From assembly GCA_027489875.1 (NCBI GenBank), contig JAIXZE010000340.1, positions 1 through 49,474 on the forward strand: 49,474 nucleotides of DNA, read 5' to 3'. Of this stretch, positions 1-8,338 are shown piece after piece. Both the position numbers and the translations under genes were made by a program. The notes beneath the pieces were generated by a model. It was not told the origin of the DNA and ran no database searches. It worked only from the letters and a program-made list of their open reading frames with translations. The DNA is from Verrucomicrobiales bacterium. Its GTDB lineage: Bacteria > Verrucomicrobiota > Verrucomicrobiia > Limisphaerales > UBA9464. How positions within the stretch are numbered: the first letter of the stretch is position 1; the number at the start of each line of letters is the position of its first letter.

Positions 1-1772
1 ATGACCGACCAGGCGGCGGTGATGTCCGCGGCTTCCGCCCGATGGCCGGCGAGGTGTTGCCGCAGCCAGGCGAGGTCCCGGGTGGCCTGGGCGGATCCGG
101 TGATCAGGTGGAATTCCTCCTCGGCGACGCGGATGACGGTGAGATCGCTTTCGTATCCGCCGCGTTCGTTGAGGAGCGGGGTGTAGACAACCCGTCCGGG
201 TTCGACATCGACGTTGTTGGCGCAAAGGAACTGGAGCCGTGCGGCGGCGTCGGTTCCGCGAACGAGAAGCTTGCCGAATCCGGTCTGGTCGAAGAGCGCG
301 ACGCGTTCGCGGCAGGCGGTGTGTTCGAAGGCGTGGTTCGGGAACCAGTTCTGGCGGCCGAAGCTGTAGTGCACCTCGGGGGATTGCGCGCAGTCCGGTG
401 CGCTGCGGGCGAACCAGTTGGGGCGTTCCCATCCGCCCTTGGTGCCGAAGCTGGCTCCGTGGGAGGCGAGGCGGTCGTGGAGCGGACTGAGACGGACGCC
501 ACGGGCGGTGAACGGTTCGCGGTTGGGCCAGGCCATTTCGTAGTGGAGGCCCAGGGATTCCGTGACGCGCTCGCGGAGGTAACCGCGGTTGTTGGCCCAG
601 GGACCGAAGCGGCGGATGTCCACGCTGGAAAGGTCGTAGGGCATGGCACCATCAAGGATCCATTCGGCGAGGGCCTTGCCGGCACCCCCGGCGCACGCGA
701 TGCCAGCGGAGTTGAACCCGGCGGCGACGAAGAGCCCGCGCAGTTCGGCGGTTTCGCCGAGCAGGAAGTTGTTGTCGGGCGTGAAGCTTTCGGGGCCGTT
801 CACGAACTTCGAGAAGCCCGCTTCCTTCAGGCCGGGAATGCGGAGGAGTCCCTCGGCGAGGGGCTGTGCGAACTTGGGCCAGTCTTCCTCGAGCAGGGCA
901 AAGGAGAAGTCGTCCGGAACGCGTGGGACATCCCAGATCTTGGTCGTGCGTTGGAAGGCCCCGAGGAGCACGCCACCACCACCGGTGGGCAGGTCCTCAC
1001 CCCGGAAATAGGTGGAGCCGTCCATGTCGCGGGTGCAGGGGCAGTTGCCGTCGGCACCGGGAAGCGCGTTGCTGACGACGTAATGGTGTTCGACCGGGTG
1101 GAGGGGAATGTTGACCCCGGCGGAGAGTGCGAGCTGGCGGGTCCACATGCCGCCGGTGAGGACGACAAACTCGGCGAGGATGTCCCCCTGGTTGGTGTGG
1201 GCCCCGAGGACGCGCCCGTTCTTGTGGATCAGGCCGGTGACGCGCACGCCTTCGCGGAGGGTGGCCCCGGCGGCCGCTGCTCCCTTGGCAAGGGCGAGGG
1301 GAACCTCCCCGGGGAGGACCCGGCCGTCGTGCGGGATCCAGAAGGCACCAGCGAGGTCGTCGACGCGGATGCAGGGGAACTTGTGCTGGGCTTCGGCCGG
1401 GGTGATCTCGTGGCATTCGACCCCAAGGTACGAGGCAACCCCGGTGGTCCGGCGGAACTGGACGACGCGATCCTGGTTGCGGGCGAGCAGGAGGCTGCCG
1501 ACCTGTCGCCACCCGACGTCGTGACCGGTGAGTTGATGGAGGCGCGCGTAGAGGTCGGCAGAGTCCTGGTTGATCCGCATCATGCTGCTGGAGACGCGGA
1601 GGCGCCCGACCATGCCCGCCGCATGCCAGCTGGTGCCGCCGGCGAGGCGGTTCTGTTCGACGAGCAGGACATCGCGCCAGCCGAGTTGCGTGAGGTGCCA
1701 CGCCACGGAGGTTCCGGCGACACCGCCGCCGATGATGAGGACACGGGTGCGGGAGGGGAGAGGAGCACTCAC
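1..1772 (-). CDS. FAD-dependent oxidoreductase with GcvT-like domain (dimethylglycine/sarcosine dehydrogenase family), 3' end outside window
   Basis: The reading frame stays open to the left edge, so at least 590 residues are seen; relatives are usually a little over 800. The N-terminus has a Rossmann FAD site (VLIIGGGVAG, residues 11-20). It is followed by GTSWHAAG, whose His50 matches the histidine that carries covalent FAD in dimethylglycine and sarcosine dehydrogenases. The oxidase domain fills about the first 400 residues. From about residue 440 the sequence resembles the folate-binding aminomethyltransferase (GcvT) fold. The family oxidatively demethylates N-methylated glycines and can pass the one-carbon unit to tetrahydrofolate; the substrate here is unknown. 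The GTG at 1772 is chosen because it lies just before the FAD motif and no upstream ATG is in frame. No clear ribosome site is visible. Confidence 0.85.
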   Translation of the reverse strand, partial: MSAPLPSRTRVLIIGGGVAGTSVAWHLTQLGWRDVLLVEQNRLAGGTSWHAAGMVGRLRVSSSMMRINQDSADLYARLHQLTGHDVGWRQVGSLLLARNQDRVVQFRRTTGVASYLGVECHEITPAEAQHKFPCIRVDDLAGAFWIPHDGRVLPGEVPLALAKGAAAAGATLREGVRVTGLIHKNGRVLGAHTNQGDILAEFVVLTGGMWTRQLALSAGVNIPLHPVEHHYVVSNALPGADGNCPCTRDMDGSTYFRGEDLPTGGGGVLLGAFQRTTKIWDVPRVPDDFSFALLEEDWPKFAQPLAEGLLRIPGLKEAGFSKFVNGPESFTPDNNFLLGETAELRGLFVAAGFNSAGIACAGGAGKALAEWILDGAMPYDLSSVDIRRFGPWANNRGYLRERVTESLGLHYEMAWPNREPFTARGVRLSPLHDRLASHGASFGTKGGWERPNWFARSAPDCAQSPEVHYSFGRQNWFPNHAFEHTACRERVALFDQTGFGKLLVRGTDAAARLQFLCANNVDVEPGRVVYTPLLNERGGYESDLTVIRVAEEEFHLITGSAQATRDLAWLRQHLAGHRAEAADITAAWSV

Positions 1773-1989
1773 GAGGGGAAGAGTTGGGATTCAGGATTGA
1801 AGATTCAAGCGTGCCCACGCTCCCGATTTCCTGTCGCTCTCAGCGGCTCTGTTCCTCTGCGCGAGATATCTCCTGCATGAATACCGCGTATCCGCTTCGT
1901 GTTCCGGGGTGTTGTCGAGCGATGGGGACGGATACGGTGTTTGTGGGGGAAGGGGTTCTGTCGCTCCTGCCGGGGCTGGCTGTTCAAGG

Positions 1990-2060
1990 GGGGACGGAAC
2001 CCAGAGCTCACGCGCTGGGCTATCGTCTGACGGCCCTCCGGGCCTGGGGCCACGGCTTTG
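1990..2060. repeat. Hairpin-bearing repeat-like segment
   Basis: The segment contains CCCAG and CTGGG arms around AGCTCACGCG (about 2000-2020), followed by GGCCCTCCGGGCC, itself a short palindrome. From memory, segments of this style are dispersed in Planctomycetes and Verrucomicrobia genomes. Only this copy was found in the window, so the repeat label is inference. Confidence 0.35.
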
Positions 2061-2157
2061 GAGGTCGCGAGGCTGCCGAGGTGTATTGGGATCGAAACCT
2101 TTCCGATCTGAGACCACGGCGGGATGCGCCTGAACCGGGGCTGCAGGAGCGCATCTT

Positions 2158-2270
2158 GACACTGCCCCCTTGAGGAAAGAATGCGGGGCGTCGATGTCCT
2201 CATCGCCATGGGAATGGCTTTGGAACGGCGACGAGGACGTCGCCATCCCGTTGGATGCAGGAGGAGTGTC
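2158..2270 (+). repeat. 113-bp inverted-repeat element, copy 1 (BIME/MITE-like)
   Basis: The ends are GACACTGCCCCCTT on the left and GGAGGAGTGTC on the right, an imperfect terminal inverted repeat. Inside are two copies of the 18-nt core in opposite orientation, GTCGATGTCCTCATCGCC at 2190-2207 and GGCGACGAGGACGTCGCC at 2227-2244, 37 nt apart. A second element of the same length and layout lies at 11776-11888. It carries no coding capacity. Confidence 0.75.
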
Positions 2271-2316
2271 AATATGCGGCCGGGCTGCAGGGCTGCAGGA
2301 AATTCAAAGCGGGATG

Positions 2317-2345
2317 TTGACATCTTTGGGAGGCAAAGCATTCTT
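2317..2345 (+). promoter_or_regulatory. Candidate sigma-70 promoter for tRNA-Lys
   Basis: A perfect -35 hexamer TTGACA (2317-2322) is followed after 17 nt by a weak -10 (ATTCTT, 2340-2345). It lies 15 nt before the tRNA, as expected for a stable-RNA promoter. The poor -10 keeps confidence modest. Confidence 0.45.
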
Positions 2346-2359
2346 TCGCCCCGTTCGGG

Positions 2360-2434
2360 GCCTCGGTAGCTCAATGGCAGAGCAGCTGACTCTTAATCAG
2401 TTGGTTCTAGGTTCAAGTCCTAGCCGGGGCACCA
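2360..2434 (+). tRNA. tRNA-Lys (anticodon CTT)
   Basis: The acceptor stem GCCTCGG pairs with CCGGGGC (one G-T pair). The D arm, an anticodon stem GCTGA/TCAGT with loop CTCTTAA (anticodon CTT), and the T arm GGTTCAAGTCC are all present. The discriminator A and an encoded CCA end the gene. Confidence 0.95.
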
Positions 2435-2571
2435 ACTTCAGGTGCGCGTAGGCAGTCACGGTGGGCAAGGTGAACGAAATCTCGTCATGCAAATGCCCCT
2501 CCAGTCCCAGGATCAAATCCCTTACGACGATCTGGAACCCGCTTCAAACTGTCGGTCCTTCCCTTCACTCC

Positions 2572-3348
2572 ATGCATTCTTCCCCTTCTGATGTCTGCAG
2601 AGACCAGCGTTCCTGCCTGATTTCCATCCATCAGGGTCTTCACCGGATGCTGGCGGGTGTTGCGGTTGGGCTTGCGTTGACCGGAGGGGTAGCGGGCAAG
2701 GCGATGGCCCAGACGCTGATCTACGACAACACGACCAATGTCCGCACCAATCTCGTCTACAAGTTCTCCCGTGAGTACGGGGATGAGGTTTTCCTGGAGA
2801 GTGGCTACCGGACGGTCAGCGAATTCGCCTTCCAGTATTTCGGGGACTTCAATCCGACCAATCGGCTCGATGCCACCGCGGTGGTCCGCTTTTACGAGAA
2901 TGACGGCGTGGACGGAATTCCGGGGCCCAAGACGGCGCTGATGCCAAAAACGGTGTTGTGGGAGAGTGCTCCGATTGCCCTGCGCCCGGGTTATAATGTC
3001 ATCACGCTCGGCGTTCCGTTTGTCGACGTGCCGGACAGCTTTACGTGGACGGTGAAGTTCTCCGGGGTGACGGGAGCCAACAGCGATGCCGCGGGATTGG
3101 TGCTTGCGGATCCGCCGACGGTGGGCCAGCCATTGCCTGACGGCCGGTTCGGTAGTTTCTGGGATGCGTGGATCCGGGACGATCCGAACCGGGAAGATGG
3201 TTGGTCCCTGATCAACTTTGGATTTCGTCCGAATGATCCCAAGGCAAATTTCTATGCGCAGATCCGGGCGGTACCTGAGCCCCAGACCTGGGGCCTGTTG
3301 GCGGCGGGTGGTGTTTTCCTGGCACTGGGATGCCGACGTCGTCGGTAA
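2572..3348 (+). CDS. PEP-CTERM sorting domain protein
   Basis: This is a secreted protein of about 258 residues. After an N-terminal signal segment (hydrophobic LAGVAVGLALTGGVAG, then AMA before QTLIYD) comes a beta-rich region resembling the choice-of-anchor domains found in PEP-CTERM proteins. It ends with VPEPQTWGLLAAGG, a hydrophobic helix and CRRRR. This tripartite tail is the PEP-CTERM signal, which in other bacteria is processed by an exosortase at the inner membrane and is linked to exopolysaccharide. The start is uncertain: ATG at 2572 gives a basic N-region, ATG at 2647 gives only the hydrophobic part, and an in-frame GTG lies at 2461. No exosortase gene is in the window. The mature function is unknown. 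Confidence 0.8.
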   Translation: MHSSPSDVCRDQRSCLISIHQGLHRMLAGVAVGLALTGGVAGKAMAQTLIYDNTTNVRTNLVYKFSREYGDEVFLESGYRTVSEFAFQYFGDFNPTNRLDATAVVRFYENDGVDGIPGPKTALMPKTVLWESAPIALRPGYNVITLGVPFVDVPDSFTWTVKFSGVTGANSDAAGLVLADPPTVGQPLPDGRFGSFWDAWIRDDPNREDGWSLINFGFRPNDPKANFYAQIRAVPEPQTWGLLAAGGVFLALGCRRRR

Positions 3349-3373
3349 GCGTGCCTGATCGGGCTCCGGATCC

Positions 3374-4942
3374 ATGAATGCCCCGGAGACCCTTGATGTG
3401 GTGGAGGCCCCTGTGGTGAGGCCTGTGTTGCGGGTCCTGATCGTCGAGGACTCGGGTGTGGATGCCCGTGTCCTGGTCAATCTCCTGCGAGGTGGCGGAT
3501 GGCAGGTGGATCATCGGCGCGTCGAAACCGGCCCGGCGATGGCCGAAGCGTTGGCCGCCGGGAACTGGGACGTGATTCTTTCCGATCACAATCTGCCCGA
3601 ACTCTCCGCTCCGCGCGCCCTCGCCATCCTTCAGCAATCTGGAAAGGACATTCCGTTCCTCATCGTATCGGGTGGGATTGAAGAGGGGGTGGCCATCGAG
3701 GCCATGAAGGCCGGCGCGCACGACTTCCTGATCAAGGGGGCGTTGGCCCGGTTGGTGCCCGTTGTCCAGCGCGAGTTGCGGGAGGTCGGCGTCCGGACCG
3801 CCCGACGCAATGCGGAACTGTCGCTGAGGGAATCCGAGCTCCGTTATCGGTCGGTCTGGGAGAATTCAACGGATGCCGTGCTTCTGATGGATCTGGAGGG
3901 CGTCATCCGTTTCGCCAATCCGGCCGTGGCGACCGTTTTCGGCCGGGATCCCTCGGCGGTGGTCGGGAACACCCTGGATATCCTCCAACCGCCCGATGAT
4001 CCCAAAGGGACGTGGTGGGCCGTGGGTCGCCGCGACGGTGTTCGGGTGTTGGAGTCGTTCACGATCCGGACGGACGGTCACTGGACACCGGTGGAAATCG
4101 CCTTCAACGAAATGGCGACCGGAGGCCAGCAATGGGTGGTGGCATTTGCCCGGGATATTTCGGTGCGTTTGGCGCAGCAGGCGGAGTTGGCCAGGAATCG
4201 TGAGCAGTTTGCGGTCGCCCGGGAGATTCAGCAGCGGCTGTTTCCCCAGCGGTCACCCTTGATTCCCGGGATGGAGATCGCGGGTGCCTCACAACCGGCC
4301 GAGTCCGCGGGGGGAGATTATTTCGACTACCTGACATTGCCTGGTGGGGCGATCGGGTTGGTGGTTGCCGATGTTTCCGGCCACGGCGTGGGATCGGCCC
4401 TGCTGATGGCGGAAGCCCGCGCCTACCTCCGATTGCTCTCCAAGGATGTGGGCGATCCCGGGCTGTTGCTGACGGCGGCCAACCGGGCGTTGGCGGATGA
4501 TCTGGGCGGGGATCGATACATCACGATGGTGCTGGTCCGGATCGATCCGGTGTCGCTGCGATTGAGTTATGCCTCGGCGGGACACCCGGAGGGGCTCGTG
4601 TTCCGGACCGAGGGAGGGGTGAAGGCATCCCTTCGCCGGACGGGACCGCCTCTGGGGCGCCGGGCAGAGGTCCTTTATGCCAACGGACCGGATGTGACGT
4701 TGGAAGCCGGCGACACCCTGCTGTTGGTGACGGATGGGATCGACGAGGCGCTGGATGCCGCCCAGACGGACTGTTTTGGGCTCGAGCGGGCGCGTGAGGA
4801 GATCCAGAGGCGGTCCACGTTGCCGGCTGCAGAAGCGGTGGAGCGGCTTTGCGGTGCGGTGCGGCGTTACACCGAACCCCACGCGCCAGCGGATGACCTG
4901 ACGGTCCTGATGGCTCGGATCCTGCCGAAGGCGACGGCTTGA
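3374..4942 (+). CDS. Response regulator with REC, PAS and SpoIIE/RsbU-type PP2C phosphatase domains
   Basis: The protein has 522 residues. Residues about 18-135 form a receiver domain (VLIVED at 21-26; Asp71 in ILSDHNLPE is the likely phosphoacceptor; Lys in FLIKGA). Residues about 155-260 are a PAS domain (SVWENSTDAVLLMDLEGVI). A short linker then leads to a SpoIIE-type phosphatase domain (AREIQQRLFPQ, SAGGDYFDY, VADVSGHGVGSALLMA, LLLVTDGIDEA) with the expected metal-binding Asp residues. Such proteins usually dephosphorylate an anti-sigma-factor antagonist after phosphorylation or ligand sensing, switching a partner anti-sigma factor. No cognate kinase, STAS protein or anti-sigma factor is adjacent. 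It starts 25 nt after the PEP-CTERM gene, so co-transcription is possible. Confidence 0.92.
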   Translation: MNAPETLDVVEAPVVRPVLRVLIVEDSGVDARVLVNLLRGGGWQVDHRRVETGPAMAEALAAGNWDVILSDHNLPELSAPRALAILQQSGKDIPFLIVSGGIEEGVAIEAMKAGAHDFLIKGALARLVPVVQRELREVGVRTARRNAELSLRESELRYRSVWENSTDAVLLMDLEGVIRFANPAVATVFGRDPSAVVGNTLDILQPPDDPKGTWWAVGRRDGVRVLESFTIRTDGHWTPVEIAFNEMATGGQQWVVAFARDISVRLAQQAELARNREQFAVAREIQQRLFPQRSPLIPGMEIAGASQPAESAGGDYFDYLTLPGGAIGLVVADVSGHGVGSALLMAEARAYLRLLSKDVGDPGLLLTAANRALADDLGGDRYITMVLVRIDPVSLRLSYASAGHPEGLVFRTEGGVKASLRRTGPPLGRRAEVLYANGPDVTLEAGDTLLLVTDGIDEALDAAQTDCFGLERAREEIQRRSTLPAAEAVERLCGAVRRYTEPHAPADDLTVLMARILPKATA

Positions 4943-5087
4943 TCGGGAGGTTTGGGAGCGATCTCTGGAGTTCGAATTCCCGTTCGTGAGCCGTTTGGTG
5001 ATGACTCCATGGCGAACGATCTGATGGTCGGGAGCGTGTCGGGAGGGTACTGACCGGCGGATAAATCAACTTTGGTGAAGAAAACCA

Positions 5088-5115
5088 TTGATGGTTCGCC
5101 GTATGTCCGTATTTT
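5088..5115 (+). promoter_or_regulatory. Candidate sigma-70 promoter for tRNA-Pro
   Basis: TTGATG (5088-5093), a 16-nt spacer and TATTTT (5110-5115) lie 26 nt before the tRNA. Spacing and position fit, but the hexamers are only moderate matches. Confidence 0.4.
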
Positions 5116-5141
5116 CCGCGTCGCCTTCACGGCAGACCGGT

Positions 5142-5218
5142 CGGGACGTAGCGTAGCTTGGTAGCGCGTCTGAATGGGGTTCAGAAGGTCGTGAGTTCAA
5201 ATCTCACCGTCCCGACCA
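5142..5218 (+). tRNA. tRNA-Pro (anticodon GGG)
   Basis: The acceptor stem CGGGACG pairs with CGTCCCG. The anticodon stem TCTGA/TCAGA encloses loop ATGGGGT, so the anticodon is GGG. The T arm is GTGAGTTCAAATCTCAC. Discriminator A and CCA are encoded. Confidence 0.95.
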
Positions 5219-5261
5219 TCTTCTCTTCTTCGTCCTTCGATTCCCCTTCGAAGGTCTTTTC

Positions 5262-7094
5262 TCAGGCGGGCTCTGCACTCGACACCTTGCTTGCTGCCGC
5301 CAACAAGGCGCTGAAGCGTCCTGAGCTCTTCTCCAGGCTGTCCCAGGTCCCTTGTTCAACGATCTTGCCATGTTCCAGAACGACGATGATGTCGGCGTTC
5401 CGGATGGTGCTGAGTCGGTGGGCGATGACGATCGATGTGCGGCCGGATCGTGCTGCGTCGAGGGCGGCCTGAACTTCGCGTTCGCTGACGTTGTCGAGGG
5501 CCGAGGTGGCTTCGTCGAGGATGAGGAGTTGCGGATCTCGGACCATGGCGCGGGCGATGGCGAGCCGTTGCTTCTGGCCGCCGGAGAGCATGGTTCCGCG
5601 CTCGCCGACGACCGAGTCGAGCCCAGCGGGCAACTGCGCGATGACATCGCCGAGGTGGGCGACGCGGATTGCATGCTCGACCTCGGCGGGGGTGCAGTGG
5701 GCACATCCGACGATGATGTTGTTCCGGATGCTCTCGTTGAAGAGGAAGGCTTCCTGTTCGACCATGCCGAGCCGGCGGTGCCACGAGTCGGCGGTGAAAT
5801 TCCAATAGTCGGCGCCGTCGATCAGGATGCGTCCAGTGGAGGGTTCGCGTAGGCGGAGCAGAAGGCTGGCGAGGGTCGTCTTCCCGGACCCGGAACTTCC
5901 GACGAGGGCGACGGTCTTTCCGGCAGGGATGGTCAGGTTGATGTCGGAGAGGGCCACCTTGCCGTTGGGGAAGGTGAAGCCGAGACCCTCGATGCGGACT
6001 TCCTTCTGGACCCGTTCGAAAGCGGTGCTTCCGAAGGGGCGGGTTGGGAACAGGGGAACAGAGAGCCAACGGAGGAGTTCACGGACGCCGGCTCCATAGT
6101 AAACGAGCTGGCCAGTGATTCCGTAGATTTGGTTCAGCAGGGGCAGCAGCCGGATGAGGACGACGCCGATCCCCATCAGATTGCTGGGATGGAGCCGGCC
6201 GGACTGGATCAGCCACATATTGGTGAGGGCGAGGAGCAGGACCGCACCGCTGACGGCGAGGAGTTCGGTCGCCGGGTTCATCAGGCTGCTGTAGAACGTG
6301 CCCTTGATCTCCGCTTCGCCGAGGTCGCGGTTGAGCTGGGAGAATCGCTGGTAGGACTGGGCCTCTGCGCGGGTGGCCCGGATGACGCGCATTCCCGCCA
6401 GGACCCCGCCGATGAATCCAAACAGCTCGCGTTGGATGTTCGAGCGTTGGTCGCCGTGATGTTTGAGCTTCCGGAAGAAGAGGAGGCTGACGCCAGCGAC
6501 GATCACCATCAGGCAGAGGATTCCGAGCGAGAACTCCCACGACACGTAGACAAGGCCGCACAGGTAGAAGAGGGCGAGCAGTGTCCTTTGGATGAAGAGG
6601 AGCAGGAAGTCGACCGCTCCCTGGGTCCGGATCGTTTCGGCCGTGTAGGCGCTGAGCATTTCGCCCGCAGGCCGTTGTTCGAAGACGTGCAGGCTGGCAG
6701 ACTGCAAACGCTTGTAGAGCGCATCCCGAAGGTTGGTGGAGACGTCCCTGCCGAAATGGGCCTGCAGCCGCTGGTAGAGGATGAACAGGGTGTTCTTCGC
6801 TGCGATGGCACCGATGACGAGCGTGGCGAAGAGCCAGACGAAGAAACTGCTGCCCCGGCCAGGGAACATTTTTGGGATCTGTCCCAGATATTGGCCGGTA
6901 AGGTAATCCTCAGGCTTGTTCTGGAACAGTGCGATCAGGGGAATCAGCAACCCGATTCCAACCATCTCGAAGAGGGCGGAAAGCGTGGCGCAGAGGATGA
7001 CCGCGACCACGAGCCACGGCCTCGCGCCAATGTATGGCCGCAATCTGAAAAGATTGGCCACGATCTCGGACATCTGCCTGTACCAGTTTGACAT
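5262..7094 (-). CDS. ABC exporter, fused permease and ATPase (MsbA/lipid-exporter-like)
   Basis: The protein has about 610 residues in the half-transporter layout. Six hydrophobic segments fill about residues 20-330 (starting at WLVVAVILCATLSALFEMVG). The nucleotide-binding domain follows, with Walker A GSSGSGKTT (Lys405), signature LSGGQKQR, Walker B LLILDEATSALD and the H-loop IVIAHRLST. Type IV half-exporters of this kind dimerise and export lipids, lipopolysaccharide precursors or drugs; the substrate cannot be read from the sequence. ATG at 7094 is preferred, although GTG codons at 7127 and 7112 are in frame. It lies 90 nt downstream of the SMP-30-like gene on the same strand. Its 3' end faces tRNA-Pro. 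Confidence 0.92.
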   Translation of the reverse strand: MSNWYRQMSEIVANLFRLRPYIGARPWLVVAVILCATLSALFEMVGIGLLIPLIALFQNKPEDYLTGQYLGQIPKMFPGRGSSFFVWLFATLVIGAIAAKNTLFILYQRLQAHFGRDVSTNLRDALYKRLQSASLHVFEQRPAGEMLSAYTAETIRTQGAVDFLLLFIQRTLLALFYLCGLVYVSWEFSLGILCLMVIVAGVSLLFFRKLKHHGDQRSNIQRELFGFIGGVLAGMRVIRATRAEAQSYQRFSQLNRDLGEAEIKGTFYSSLMNPATELLAVSGAVLLLALTNMWLIQSGRLHPSNLMGIGVVLIRLLPLLNQIYGITGQLVYYGAGVRELLRWLSVPLFPTRPFGSTAFERVQKEVRIEGLGFTFPNGKVALSDINLTIPAGKTVALVGSSGSGKTTLASLLLRLREPSTGRILIDGADYWNFTADSWHRRLGMVEQEAFLFNESIRNNIIVGCAHCTPAEVEHAIRVAHLGDVIAQLPAGLDSVVGERGTMLSGGQKQRLAIARAMVRDPQLLILDEATSALDNVSEREVQAALDAARSGRTSIVIAHRLSTIRNADIIVVLEHGKIVEQGTWDSLEKSSGRFSALLAAASKVSSAEPA

Positions 7095-7184
7095 CGATGA
7101 AGAGGGGTGCACTACCCGAAGAGCCACGGGCGTCGGCGATAGTGGAAGCAGAGCGAGCCAAGGGGCAAGGTTGCATGCCCGACA

Positions 7185-8093
7185 TCAACGTTTCCAACGG
7201 CTCCATTCGAGTCCCGGTCGATCGACCCGAAACTGGACGACGCGCATGGATTTTGCCTCGGTGACGTAGGCCGTGCAGCCATCGGGTCCGCCAAAGCAGA
7301 TGTTGGAGGGATTGGGTCCGAGGACGTCGATCTCACGGAGGATTTCGCCCTTGGGCGAAAGCTTCACGACGGTGCCCTTTCCATGGCGGGTGACGTAGAG
7401 ATTGCCATCGATGTCGGAACGCATCCCATCGAAGCCGAAGTCATCGAATTTCCGAAGCAGCCGTTTGTTGGAGAGTGAGCCGTCGCTCGCCCGATCGAAG
7501 ACCCAGATGTTCCGCTGGACGCTTTCGTTGACGTAGACGTGGCGGCCATCGGGGCTGACTTCGATGCCGTTGGTGGTGCCCATGTCCCGGGCTTCGAGGT
7601 GGGACTTGCCATCCGGGGTGATGCGCCAGACCTGGCCGGTGCCGTTCTTCCAGTTGGGGTCGCTGGCGTACAGCGTCCCGTCCTTGGCGATGGCGAGATC
7701 GTTGGGCTGGTTCATGGCCGGGTTGTGGACCAGGACCGAGACCGCGCGGGTGTCGGGGTCGACCCGGAGCACATTGTGGCCGGTGTAGTCGGCGACGAAC
7801 ATGATGCCCTGCGGATTGAACCGGATGCCGTTGCCAGCGCTCTTTTCGGGGAGTGCGACGAAGAGTTCGGAACGTCCGTCGGGTGTGACTCGGCCGATGT
7901 TCCGCGCCTCGCGGAAGCTGACGCAATAGAGGTTCCCGGCGCGATCGCAGGCGGGGCCTTCGATGCCTCCGGTGAATTCACCGGTGGTGAGGAACGAGGC
8001 CTTGAAGAGTGGGGCATCGGCGGCCGTAAGGGTCATTGCGGCTACGGCAGCCAGGATCGGGGCGAGGAAGGAACGGGCAGGGGCGAGACGCAT
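7185..8093 (-). CDS. Secreted SMP-30/gluconolactonase/LRE-family beta-propeller protein
   Basis: The protein has 302 residues and a signal peptide (about residues 1-25, ending TLTAADA). Repeated beta-propeller blades follow, including EGPACDRAGNLYCVSF, NPQGIMFVADYTGHNVLRVD and PDGRHVYVNESVQRNIWVFD. This is the pattern of the SMP-30/gluconolactonase superfamily, whose members are lactonases or sugar-binding propellers using a central divalent metal. The exact substrate is unknown. The ATG at 8093 begins a basic signal peptide (MRLAPARS). The next gene on the strand is the ABC exporter, so the two may share a transcript, but a functional link is not evident. Confidence 0.85.
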   Translation of the reverse strand: MRLAPARSFLAPILAAVAAMTLTAADAPLFKASFLTTGEFTGGIEGPACDRAGNLYCVSFREARNIGRVTPDGRSELFVALPEKSAGNGIRFNPQGIMFVADYTGHNVLRVDPDTRAVSVLVHNPAMNQPNDLAIAKDGTLYASDPNWKNGTGQVWRITPDGKSHLEARDMGTTNGIEVSPDGRHVYVNESVQRNIWVFDRASDGSLSNKRLLRKFDDFGFDGMRSDIDGNLYVTRHGKGTVVKLSPKGEILREIDVLGPNPSNICFGGPDGCTAYVTEAKSMRVVQFRVDRPGLEWSRWKR

Positions 8094-8141
8094 GGGGGGT
8101 GACTATCGGAAACCGCAGCCCCGCCAAGCCTAAACGTAGGG

Positions 8142-8330
8142 ATGTTGAGTGGAAGGCCGGGTGTGCTCACCCGGCGTGACGTTCCAAGGTTCCCGCTGGC
8201 CGTGGCCCGATGCCTGCGCCGCGTGAGGGCACGCGGCCTACAGGGGGAATTTCCAGTGGCGAGATCCCAGTGGCCAGAATCCTGGACGGGAAGGCCGTGG
8301 CCCTCGCCCGTTGTGGGCGAGGGCGATGGG
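8142..8330. repeat. Hairpin-rich repeat segment sharing a module with 47452
   Basis: Three hairpins occur in sequence: CCGGGTGTGCTCACCCGG (8157-8174), GCCGCGTGAGGGCACGCGGC (8218-8237, followed by CTACA) and CCCTCGCCC/GGGCGAGGG (8301-8323). The middle module recurs at 47452-47471 as GCCGCGTGGGGGCACGCGGC, also followed by CTACA. The last hairpin lies just after the stop of the downstream minus-strand gene and might end its transcript, but it lacks a T-run. Confidence 0.55.
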
Positions 8331-8338
8331 AATACGGC

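Larger units (their letters stand above)
1773..2316. other. Gene-poor intergenic stretch with repeats
   Basis: No convincing gene lies here. Short frames have no recognisable domains and run through repeat sequence. The stretch holds a hairpin-bearing repeat-like segment near 1990-2060, the 113-bp inverted-repeat element at 2158-2270, and tandem GGGCTGCAG words near 2281-2300. Confidence 0.6.

Noticed and set aside
42..1880. Long plus-strand frame opposite the dehydrogenase
   Set aside because: Low-complexity Gly/Glu/Val translation without domains; the minus strand encodes a clear FAD enzyme. It is an antisense shadow of GC-rich codons.
2170..2451. Small plus-strand frame over the repeat and tRNA-Lys
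   Set aside because: It translates repeat DNA and the tRNA itself.
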